A stretch of 64,000 nucleotides of DNA from Agroathelia rolfsii (taxonomy: Eukaryota > Basidiomycota > Agaricomycetes > Amylocorticiales > Amylocorticiaceae), in contig JABRWF010000004.1 in assembly GCA_018343915.1 (NCBI GenBank), forward strand, positions 2,356,001 through 2,420,000. Reading direction: 5' to 3'. This document shows positions 24,365 through 34,661 of the stretch, in pieces. The position numbers and the translations under genes are program-made. Within the stretch, counting starts at the first letter, position 1, and every line of letters starts with the position of its first letter. The notes beneath the pieces are model-generated. The model searched no databases and had not been told where the DNA came from. It saw only the letters and a program-made list of their open reading frames with translations.

Positions 24365-26951
24365 ATGATCCCTCTGCGGCACTTGCTTGTCTCGTGGACA
24401 CTTGGAGCTGTGGCAGTCTTAGCTCTCCAACATCCATTCACATCGTACTCCTCGAATGATGATGATTATAACACTAAAGACAATCACTGGCAACCAGAAT
24501 GGCCCGTGCGAAGGGTCGCAGTCATCGGCAATGGACCAAGGTAAGGAAATAATATGGTGGCTGAGCACAGAATACTAAATAAGCACTTCGGTAGCGGTAT
24601 GATCGCATATCGTGAGCTGACCCAGGCCGGATTCAATGTTCACGTGTACGAGCGCGATAATGTTGCAGGCGGGAACTGGCAAGGACAATTTCGCAATCTG
24701 TTGTGGGATGGATATGACTGATGATCGATGATGTATTTACTATGCCTCGTTCAGGCATTACACAGACGAGACTCCTGTACATGCGCCAGTTCCTAACTCG
24801 CCAATTGAAGTAGGCGATTACACCCCTTCTCTCCCGCCTCCTGGCGTCCAATTCCCGTATGTTGAAGAATATACCGGTGACTTGTCTGAAAGACGTAGGG
24901 ACCACCGTGGTCCCAAACCCGTTTGGCGCACCCTAACCTCCAACGCACCTGCTGTAAGTACCTACAGTCACCGCATATGTCATATCTAATAAGATTAATA
25001 GCCTTGGCAACAAATAACTGAGCTTCCATGGCCTGAAGGAACATCTTGGGGTGCGCCAGTCCAATAAACCCAGGACGTCCTTTGCAGCATATTCAATTGT
25101 CTTACTCTCTATTTTAGTATTACCGCATTGGAGGCTTCAAAAGTACATGCGATCCTTTGCCTCTTATCATGGCATCAACAGCAACGACGACAGTCCAGAC
25201 GTTTCTTACAACACCCGCGTAGAGCTCGTCGTTCGCAAGCCTTCTGGAGGCTGGCAGCTCACACTGAAGAAACTCGAATTTATCTCTGAGAAGAAACAGC
25301 GAGCTACTTGGTGGACTGAGGTGCGTACACTGCAGTGTATTACTTCATATACCTTGCATATGCTCTTTCGTAATACTTACATGGCATTATATGGTGTTAA
25401 CGTATATAGGACTTTGACGCCGTTGTCGTTGCGACCGGCCGTTTCACTAGTCCTAACATCCCAAATATCCCAGGGCTCGACCAGTGGCATGAGCGCTATC
25501 CTGATTTGATTACTCATTCAAGGCAGTATCGCGTGCCAGAGCCATTCTCAAATCAGACTGTGCTTATCGTTGGGGCTGCAGTAAGCAGCGATTTTCTCCG
25601 ATCCACATCTTGAATCTTGATTGATTGCATTTCTCTTAGACAAGTGGTGGCGAGATCTCCCGAGATATCAACCCATATGCGAAGCAGGTTTATCAAAGCA
25701 TTAGGGTACGCTGTACACTACCAGATGCATAAGAGAGTATAGGCCGACTAATTTACTAACTACGTTCTACAGCCCGATAGAGGTATCGTATCTCAAGTTC
25801 TTCTATCAGTGCATCCCTATTAATCCGATCTCACCCACAGCTAAGGTCCCGCACTTTGCTCTCTCCAACTTCCTCTCGCGCCTTCCAGCCAATACGACCA
25901 TTGTGGGGGAAATCGAAAAGTTTCACCCTCTTGATGCCCACGCCCCTCTCAACTCGGGAAAAATCGAGCTGAAGAATGGAACGGTAATACAACACTCCTT
26001 AAACTACGCCCTAATCCGAATGTTCAGATTACCAACAACATCTTTCTGTTTCCCTATTAGATTATCACCGGCATTGACCATCTCATCTTTTCCACGGGCT
26101 TCCGCTACTCGTTCCCATTCATTCCGCAATATCATAATGAGTCCCTAGGCGCGAACGATACCATCCCGATTAGCAGTAACATCTCCCAGCCCATTGTTAC
26201 AGATGGCAGCCATTTGCGATCGCTCTATCTGGACTTGTTCTACATTGAAGAACCGACTCTTGGATTCCTTGATAGTGAGATTTTCATTTTTGTTTTCTTT
26301 TATTAATGACAGGAAATTGACGATGATCCGACTTCGCTCCAATTCATCAGTGAATCTTGGGATGCAAACCTTTATCTACGCCGAGTATCTCTCTGTTGCG
26401 CTTGCCAAAGTATGGGATAACAAAGCAAAGCTACCCAATAAAGAAAACATGTGGGGGCTATATCATCAGCACGTTGAAGATCTGGGAGGGTATTCGAGAC
26501 ATCTCCAGTTCCTAGGAACGAAGAGGAATGATGGTATGTTTTATGTCATTTTCCCTACTTTTTTACATAAGCTGACGTGATTCCCGGCGCTTTGAAGATA
26601 TGATCAAGTTTTTCATTGGTTGGCTTAACGATGCGGCAGTTAAGTATGGCGGTCGACAACTCGATGGTCCGCCCAAGATGTAAGAGGACCCTTTCATTAT
26701 CAATAAGGTCTTTTGGAACTGACTGACATTCTTTTAACTCGATGATGCGGTACAGCTCAAAGGAGGTGCTAACACTCTGGTCAGCGGCACGCTTTGCCAG
26801 GGGCAACTTTCACGATGGCAGCATTGATAAGCCGGATGGTAACGACACGAGCTTCAAAATCGCGGCCATGAACGGGTCTGACGACTTGCACTTCACGCAA
26901 CCCTTATCGGATGATGATGCATATAATATGGCTTTCGGCGATTTTTGGTAA
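24365..26951 (+). CDS. flavin-containing monooxygenase
   Basis: FAD/NADPH-dependent monooxygenase of the FMO-like family. Thirteen exons (24365-24540, 24595-24678, 24755-24953, 25002-25050, 25118-25320, 25410-25580, 25640-25705, 25773-25782, 25841-25983, 26061-26274, 26351-26533, 26598-26679, 26756-26951) give 591 residues with consistent phases. A hydrophobic N-terminal stretch (HLLVSWTLGAVAVLAL) suggests a signal peptide or anchor. The FAD Rossmann motif is G55-N-G-P-S-G60, the ATG..TSPNIP motif follows, and a second nucleotide-binding motif VGAATSG is near residue 291. The second intron begins with GC (donor GCAAGG), and exon 8 is only 10 nt. Relics of its 3' end recur before the downstream isomerase copies. 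Substrate unknown (N-, S- or Baeyer-Villiger-type oxidation possible). Confidence 0.92.
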
Positions 26952-27353
26952 ATTCTAAGAATCCTTGGGCTGTCTACATATTTTGTGAGGCAGATACCTT
27001 TTGTAAGTTAATATGGAGTAGTGCAAATGGTTCAGGTTTCTTCGCAATCCATCTCGTTTTCTGTGTGCTACTATATACCACTACTTCTACACTGAAACCG
27101 CAAAACCAGCAAAGCTGGCCCCCACCATGATCATTGACCCCAATGTTTATGTCATGCATGTGACAGAAAGCCTCCAACAGGTATCAGCATGATGACCTGC
27201 CAATAAACCTATCACCATTAATCACAAACGTACCGAAACGCCAAGTTCTCAGAGATCCTCTCAGCTCTCAGGTTCCATAGCTATGGACCTGAACTTGCAC
27301 ACATTCTATGCTATTAAAAACAATTCCTGCCACCCTTGCATTATACTAGTACA

Positions 27354-28474
27354 ATGTCTCACTTGTCGACCGACTGGATCAAGATCTCCTCGCCCATATC
27401 CCCCCCCCCATGTATTACTTGCAGCGCTTGTATGGTATGTTTATATGATTGATACGGCCTCTAGGCGAACTTCAGTGCTGATTAATTCTTCCTCCCGAAA
27501 GCCAACCTACGAATGCGTTTACTCAACAGTGTGAACCTAAAATTATGCTCATCTTCTCTTCTTACAGGACTCAACCAGTGTACTACTGAACCAAGAATAT
27601 GGACAGATTACTCACAGATACTCAAGCGCGTACCCGAAGAACTCGAGTCATCATTCTTGCCTCCGCCTTCCCTAAAGTATTTACATCTGGTGTGGATCGT
27701 ACGTGCCTTCCAACGGGCTTTCCTGTCATGGGAAAAGCAAATATTCACAATAAAGTATCACAATCTAGCTGCTGTACTGGACAGTGCCACTGCAGGTGGT
27801 GATGACATCGCTAGACACGCCCTCCGATTACGGAGGGGTTCTAAAGAACCTCCAGCACGCCATCGGCGCTCCAGAGCGCTGCTCCATGCCTGTGATCGCA
27901 GCCGTGAACGATTGGTGCATCGGACCAGGGATGGATATCATTTCCTCTTTTGGTGTGTTATATGCTTCGTCAGATGGCACCTTTTCTATTCGGGAAGCTA
28001 ATCTTGGTTTGGCACCTGATATAGGCACACTGGCTTATCTACCTAATATCACATTCAACGAATCTCTCGCAAGGGGGTTGGTATTTACAATGTCTAGTTT
28101 CGATGCTACGACTGCTGTGAAGGTTGGACTGGTATCCAAGGTTGTGGATGATGGTCTGGATGCTATTGTTTTGCTGCTGCTGTGGATTTGGCCAAGGTGA
28201 TTGCGTCGAGGAACCCTGTGGCTATCACTGGGGTGAAACAACTGCTGAATTATGTACGAGATCACTCTTAAGTTATCTTGATGTTTCATGTTGGATCATT
28301 TAGCTCATCCATCGCTTAAAGTTACAGTGTCGAGGAAAATCTGGATTACACAACAGCGTGGAAAGCCACCATGTTGCAAATGGAGGACATTCAATAATTT
28401 TCAAAGCAGCGCTTTTCACACCCATACAGACAACTAAATTCAAACCTATACGCAGTGCGCAGTCCAAGTTATGA
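27354..28474 (+). pseudogene. dienoyl-CoA isomerase-like gene, copy 1 (pseudogene)
   Basis: First of three tandem copies. The start (MSHLSTDWIKISS) matches copies 2 and 3, but the gene is broken. A C10 run near 27400 adds bases and shifts frame in exon 1. About 10 nt are missing near 27635 (PEE...TRV region). Two extra bases near 28168 cause a stop at 28198. A further stop follows near 28397. Catalytic-site sequence has also decayed: the conserved CDVRY reads FGVLY. The very end still encodes SKL before the stop. Intact relatives are at 29962 and 32017. A short hydratase-like frame (27784-28200) remains open, but I doubt it makes a working enzyme. Confidence 0.85.
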
Positions 28475-29600
28475 GTCCGTTAGCCAGTAATATCATTTGT
28501 TTTGTAGATACACCAGACCAGTGAGAGGTCTCATCATCAGCCCATCGTATTTGGCCCATGCTAGGGTGCTGAATAGCGAGAAAGAGATGAAGAGAGCTTG
28601 GATATCACATGAATAGAGCGAAACGTGCAGAGCTTTCCGGGTCCAGTCAGATAGATACCTCTGGGGAGATCGAGGTGAGCAGGGATGGGCAGATGGGATC
28701 CGCCTCGCTACCTCATCTCCCGCGGTCGACTACCTGGCTGTGCTCATTCAAAAGAAGAGGTGATTAGTGTAACAGATTATATATTTGCGAGGCGCATGCT
28801 CATCTCACGCGTTGCACATGCTGCACCTGGAACTTGGACAGTCCTTAATATGCAGTGTAGCCGGAAAGTTGGTATGAGGATGACATTCAATTTGTAGCGT
28901 TCAAACTTTGAAGTAGAATTTGAAGTTACCCCTGAAGCAACAAGTTAGGACATCAATGGAGGTATGAAGATACCAACGGCGGTTGTGTTCAATTAGGTAA
29001 AGGAGTGAATCGAAACCGAGCGGAAAGACGATTACAGAAGGGTGAGGATTAGAGTCGGGAATCAATGTCCAGGCGTGCAACATTGCTAACATAAGAGTCC
29101 AAAGAAATAGACAGGGTTAGATGAGACAAGAACACGGCAGATGAGCCCTATATATCTGGTATTGGGAGATTAGGCCAGAAGCGTCAGATTTTAGGCTCAC
29201 ACACACACAGCTCAGCTGTTGTGCAGTTTCGCGGCTTGTACTTGTCCTATGACGGTTAGGAACATAGCGCACATAGTCAGCGCTGAGTCACGGTTGTGTT
29301 CGACCCACCTACCTCCCCTAGTAAATAAGCTAATGCAAGCAAGTTGGTTAAGGAGTACTATTGAGATACCTTCTCAATGCCGAAACTCAACCTCGCAGGC
29401 TCGGAATCGTTTGACGGCAACACAACTCGAGTGATGCCTGTCGGGCTCGCCGAGTCGAGCAGGCCGCCAGCTGCGCCGATTTAGACAGCATCTCTTCGCC
29501 CCCAATCCCTATCTTCATGCTGCCTTTCCTTGCCGTCATAACGCCAGTCTGACTCCCGTGTATCCTAATGTACCACTAGCCGGAGAATCTCAAGATAGCA
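28475..29600. other. intergenic, nothing recognised
   Basis: About 1.1 kb between isomerase copy 1 and the next repeat unit. No coding exon or terminal repeats are seen; short frames here look like chance. Confidence 0.5.
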
Positions 29601-29735
29601 ACCATGAACAGGTTTGATTATCCGGTGATCTCGTCGCTCCTCACGCAACCCCTGTTGAATGAAGATGCATACAACATGGCTTTTGGCGACTTTCGATAAA
29701 TTTTGAGATTCCTAGGCTTGAATATCTATATAAGA
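29601..29735 (+). pseudogene. relic of the monooxygenase 3' end (unit 2)
   Basis: Resembles the last exon of the gene at 24365-26951: a diverged match to its CACGCAACCC...GATGCATA..ATGGCTTT.GGCGA.TTT..TAAATT end, including the stop codon and some 3' flank. Upstream exons are absent. It shows that the duplicated unit began inside the monooxygenase gene. Confidence 0.75.
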
Positions 29736-29911
29736 CACGTAAAGCAAAGGTATTGAACAGAAATAGGCCTGATGACCTCAACTGTTACCGGCTATTCCGT
29801 AGCCAATTACCGAAACACCGAAACACCAGGCTCTCAGTACTGCTCTCAGTGCTCAACTCTCAGCTCCTCGGCCACGGCTACTGGTCCTCTCCAGTTATTG
29901 ACATGCACTCA

Positions 29912-29918
29912 TATAAAG
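29912..29918 (+). promoter_or_regulatory. TATA box of isomerase copy 2
   Basis: TATAAAG in the shared context actcaTATAAAGc, about 44 bp before the ATG; the same element precedes copy 3. Confidence 0.5.
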
Positions 29919-29961
29919 CTGGCGCACCTAGAAACTGTTGCCACTACTCTCACACCACAAT

Positions 29962-31076
29962 ATGTCTCATTTATCTACTGACTGGATTAAAGTCTCCTCG
30001 CCTGCTCCCCATGTATTGCTTGTCGAACTCGCACGGTATGTCTCATATAATCAACCTGGCCTATAGATGTCAACTTATTCTTCCTTCTGAAAGTAAACCT
30101 ATGAATGCGTTTAATCAACAGTCTGTCCTAAGAACTATGCTAGTCATCTCCTGTCAGAGGACTCAATTACTGTGCTATTGAATTATAGGCTATGGGCAGA
30201 TTTTTCAAAGGTATTCGAACGCATACCCGAAGAAACAGAGGACACTCGGGTCATTGTCCTTGCCTCCATCTCTCCTAAAGTGTTCACAGCTGGCATAGAT
30301 CGTATGTGTCCTTCAATAGCCTTTTTCTATCATGGGAAAAGCAAATATTGAAAATGAGATATCACAATTTAGCTGTTGAATTGGGAAACACCTTCGCAGA
30401 TGGTGTTGACACGGCTAGATATGCCCTAAGAATACGAAGGCATCTAAAGAACTTCCAGCACTCCCTTAGTGCTCCGGAGCGCTGTCCCGTGCCTGTGATC
30501 GCAGCCGTGAACGGTTGGTGCATCGGGCTGGGGGTGAACATCGTCTCCTCTTGCGATGTGCGATATGCTTCGTCAGATGCCATCTTTTCTATTCGGGAAA
30601 CCAATCTTGGTTTGGCACCTGATACAGGTACACTGGCTTATCTACCTAACGTCACGTCCAATGAGTCCCTCGCAAGAGAGCTGGCGTTCACAGCATCGAA
30701 CTTTGATGCCGCGACGGCTATAAAGGCTGGATTGGTGTCCAAGGTTGTAGACGGGGGCCGGGATGCTGTCGTCGCTGCTGCTGTGGATTTAGCCAAGGCG
30801 ATTGCGTCGAAGAGTCCGGTGGCTATCATTGGGACGAAACGGCTGCTGAACCATGCACGGGATCACCCGTGAGTATCCTTAATACGTCTTGTTGAATTAT
30901 TTTATTTAATCGTCGCCCCGTACGATAGCGTCGAAGAGAATCTAGATTATACCGTAGCGTGGAGCATCGGCATGGTACAAACGGAGGACATCCAGAAAGC
31001 TGCGCGAGCGGTGTTTTCAAAACCTAAACAGACGGCTATATTCGATCCTGTACGCAGTGCGCAGTCAAAGCTATGA
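29962..31076 (+). CDS. peroxisomal dienoyl-CoA isomerase-like protein, copy 2
   Basis: Enoyl-CoA hydratase/isomerase superfamily, closest by motif to delta3,5-delta2,4-dienoyl-CoA isomerase (ECH1 type), which repositions double bases during beta-oxidation of unsaturated fatty acids. Five exons (29962-30035, 30094-30120, 30189-30301, 30373-30868, 30929-31076) give 285 residues. Exon lengths (74, 27, 113, 496, 148) are identical to copy 3. Motifs: HVLLVELAR, ASISPKVFTAGID, ERCPVPVIAAVNG, CDVRYASSDAIFSIRE and GLAPD. Two of the ECH1-type acidic residues (Asp of CD, Glu of IRE) and the Asp of GLAPD are kept, but ETNLGLAPD replaces the usual E.DVGLAAD. The C-terminus is SKL, a PTS1 peroxisome signal. 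Intact frame, so likely expressed. Confidence 0.9.
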
Positions 31077-31261
31077 GCTGTCCACCAGTGGTATTAGTTT
31101 CTCACGAAGTCCGCGATCGGTGTTGCATCTAAGTAGATAGCTTTTGTTTGTAATAATACTTATACATTGATGGTTGATGTAGGCCGCTTGGAGTAAATAA
31201 ACACATATCATTTGATTTATATCTACTCTTAGATTTAATGGGTAGATGTATGTTCAATGCA

Positions 31262-31440
31262 AACGACTTATCAGAGGGGCTGTACCAATTGCGGCCATGC
31301 ATGGATTTGAAGAGCCCATGGTTTCATCACTCTTGGCATAGCCCTTGTCTAATGAAGATACATATAGCGTGTCTTTTGGCGATTTTGGAATACCTTGGGT
31401 TGTCTACATATTTTGTGAGTAAGGCGGATCTTGTAAGCTG
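31262..31440 (+). pseudogene. relic of the monooxygenase 3' end (unit 3)
   Basis: A second diverged copy of the monooxygenase final exon and 3' flank (ATTGCGGCCATG..., GAAGATACATATA, TTTTGGCGATTTTGG, CTACATATTTTGTGAG). It lacks the rest of the gene and has lost frame. Confidence 0.75.
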
Positions 31441-31949
31441 TCAATGGTACTTAGTAGTGAAAATGGTACAGTGTGGCTCGGAGAAGTTCGAATTTAAAGC
31501 TTACTATGAATTTATTCATTAGGCACGTTTCGATACCAAAAGGCAATAACCCTCCTTGGAGAGCGTATGGTCTATACATTTTCATTTTTGTCAAGTTAAT
31601 CATGCATCATGTTTCACAAGCAACTCATGATGCATGATACATATGTCTTGGTCGGAGTAATCTTTTTTTCTTCTCCGAGTCGTTCCATTTAGTCCATTAG
31701 AAATTAATCATGCTATTATCTGCTCCTCTGCCATAAATTTGCAACTTCAGCAACTTGAAAGCTGGCCTACATTTGTGCTGTCATGACACCCACTGCGACT
31801 TATGCATGTGAAACAAAAGCATCCAATATAATGACCTCAACCTGTTGCCGGCAATCCTGTAGCCGATTGCCGAAACACCGGAGCACCAGAACTCTCGAGC
31901 TGCTTGGCCGCGGCTATCGGCCTTCCCCATAAACATTAACTTGCACTCA

Positions 31950-31956
31950 TATAAAG
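31950..31956 (+). promoter_or_regulatory. TATA box of isomerase copy 3
   Basis: TATAAAG about 61 bp before the ATG, in the same flanking context as in copy 2. Confidence 0.5.
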
Positions 31957-32016
31957 CCGATGCTCGTAGAAACATAGCCATTCCTGCTGCTACCTTACCA
32001 GCTTAAACATTATAAA

Positions 32017-33155
32017 ATGTCTCACTTGTCGACTGACTGGATTAAGGTCTCCTCACCCGCTCCACATGTATTACTTGTAGAACTTGCACGGTATGTTTTA
32101 TTGAGTGACCCGGCTTCTTGGTAAATATTGACGTCGATTTATTCTTCCTTCTGGAAGTAAACCCGTGAATGCGTTTACTCAGCAGTATGTTATGAGAGCT
32201 ATGCTGGTCATCTCTGGGCACAGGCTTAATCAATGTGCTATTGAACCATAGATTGTGGACAGATTATTCAAATATATTTGAGCGCATACCCGAAGAAACA
32301 GAGGACACTCGAGTTGTTGTCCTTACATCTGCCTCTCCCAAGGTGTTCACAGCTGGAATTGATCGTACGTGTCCTTTCAATGACCTTGTCTCTATCTTAG
32401 GGGAAACGCAATGGGAATGTGAAAGCTAAAAATAAAATCATCGCGATCCAGCTGCTGAACTGGCCGGCGCCTCCGCAGATGGTGGTGACCTTGCTAGACA
32501 TGCCCTGAGGCTACGGAGACACATACAGAAATTCCAGCACGCTATCGGCGCCCCAGAGCGCTGTCCCGTGCCTGTGATCGCAGCCGTCAACGGAGTATGT
32601 ATCGGATTGGGGATGGACATCATCTCCTCGTGCGACGTACGATATGCTTCATCAGACGCCATGTTCTCTATCCGGGAAGCCGACGTTGGACTGGCAGCTG
32701 ATATAGGCACGTTGGCCTATCTACCTAACATTACGTCCAACGAGTCTCTAGCAAGAGAGCTGGCGTTCACAGCATCGAACTTTGATGCCGCGACGGCTAT
32801 AAAGGCTGGATTGGTGTCCAAGGTTGTAGACGGGGGCCGGGATGCTGTCGTCACTGCTGCTGTGGATTTAGCCAAGGTGATCGCATCGAAAAGCCCTGTG
32901 GCTATCATTGGGACGAAACGGCTGCTGAATCATGCACGGGATCATTCGTCAGTGCCCTTGTTATGTCTTGTTGGAACATTCCACTTAATCGTCATCTTGT
33001 ATTATAGTGTCCAAGAGAATTTGGATTATACAGCAGCGTGGAACGCCGCCATGTTGCAAACGGAGGACCTTAAGATGGCTGCGAAAGCAGCGCTCTCAAA
33101 ACCCAAGCAGACGGCTATATTCAAGCCCATAAGGAATGCGCAGTCCAAGCTCTGA
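32017..33155 (+). CDS. peroxisomal dienoyl-CoA isomerase-like protein, copy 3
   Basis: Same five-exon layout as copy 2 (32017-32090, 32158-32184, 32252-32364, 32452-32947, 33008-33155), 285 residues. This copy keeps the full ECH1-type active-site pattern: Asp in SCDVRYASSDAMF, Glu in SIREADVGLAADIGTL and Asp in LAAD. In rat ECH1 these positions (Asp176, Glu196, Asp204) drive the isomerisation. The C-terminus SKL predicts import into peroxisomes. It is the copy most likely to be the ancestral-type enzyme; the others have drifted. The expected role is beta-oxidation of fatty acids with odd-numbered double bonds. Confidence 0.93.
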
Positions 33156-33448
33156 GTTAATGACCAGTAGTATTGTGCCAAGTTTATTATCGGCGTTGCT
33201 TATATTTTGTTTGTAACAATACTTGTGAATTGACAAATTTCGCATGATCATTGCTTCTTATTTGAGGCAAATGGAATTTATGAATGAAATGGATGTGTAT
33301 TGAATGAGATAACTTGCCAGTGGATAGAGTTGTGCATGTATGCGTGTCGTATATTTCACGTGAAGAGCACACTACATTTATACGCGTGATGATGATCAGC
33401 CTGATGATTCCACGACATCCTCACCAATAATTTCTTGTTGCCTTCCTC

Positions 33449-34661
33449 ATGGATTCTCAGCTTTACCATGTTAAACAGCAGTTTACCCTGAGTATACCTC
33501 TAGCCATGACTATCTCACCCTTTCTTTACTGGAAGTACTGAGTCTTGCACCTTTATTCAACCGCAGGTGCCTACAAACCCATCGTGGACCTCACGCTCCC
33601 CGATCCATCCTCGCCAGATTACGACCAATACCTTCTCTATAAAGCCCGCTCGCTCATCGCGTTAGGCAATACACCCGCGGCAATTCAACTCGTGCCTGCT
33701 GACACCGAGAAGCCCTCACTCAAGGCGGTGCTGGCGCTGGCCAAGTATATCGGCGGCGAGGACACGCTCGAGGAGTTGCGAGACCTCGTAATTGAGGTTG
33801 AAGGCGACGAGGAGGGAGACGTGGACGCTGATGAGGTTGCATTGGTGAAAGTCCTCGCTGCTACTGCCTTTGCGCGCGCCGGCGAGGTCGAGGAGGCGCT
33901 TGAGACGTTGGGAGCCGGTACGGAGACAGAGAACTTGGAAGCGTGAGTCTCTGCTTTTGCTTCTTATTAGCTCTGTCCAGTTTAATCCATCTGTTGCTGC
34001 TTCTCTCTTGGGATTGACATATGTCGTTTCATGCATCGTATGGCATGTATATTTGCCCGATTGTCAAACACATAGCGTCGCCTACATCGTCCAAATCTAC
34101 CTCTCCATCCACCGCCCAGACCTCGCCCGAAAAGAATTCGAGCGCGCCAAGCGATGGGCTGAGGACGACCTGTTGCTCTCGCTGATCGAGGCAAGTATCG
34201 TGCTCGTGACGGGTAAGGACAGGTATGGCAGCGCGACGAGCTTTTACACGGAGCAGATCGCAAACCCGTCCTTGTCAGCCCCGCACTTGCTTACTGCGCG
34301 CGGCGTGGCACGTCTGCTGCGTAATGAGTACCCCGAGGCGCGATCCGATCTAGAGGAGGCGCTGACGCAACAAAAGAGCGATGCAGACACGCTAGCTGCG
34401 TCTGTAGTCGCTGCGGGGCTCGAGGGCGGAAAAGGTGCTGAGGAAGCGGAGGCGCTTTGGAAGTATGTGATCTCTTTCTTGCTTTATTGATCTTCAACAA
34501 ATGTTGGTCTTTCTGATCTCCATCACACCTTTTCTTACATTAGCCAACTTGTACAAGAACACCCGTCTCATCCGGCAGTGGCCGACGTGACCAAAAAAGC
34601 AGAATTGTTTGACGAAGCTGCTTCCAAGTTCACGGTGCCGGCCTTGGCTGCTGCTGCATGA
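33449..34661 (+). CDS. SEC28: coatomer epsilon subunit (epsilon-COP)
   Basis: Subunit of the COPI coat for retrograde Golgi-to-ER transport. It binds and stabilises alpha-COP. Four exons (33449-33491, 33567-33942, 34076-34462, 34544-34661) give 307 residues, normal for the family. The N-terminus MDSQLYHVKQQFTLSAYKP is diagnostic, followed by LPDPSSPDYDQYLLYKARSLIALG. The body is TPR-like helical repeats: AYIVQIYLSIHRPDLARKEFERAKRWAEDD, then HLLTARGVARLLRNEYPEARSDLEEAL, and the end NQLVQEHPSHPAV..VTKKAELFDEAASKF. No oddities; single-copy housekeeping gene, about 290 bp downstream of isomerase copy 3. Confidence 0.95.
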
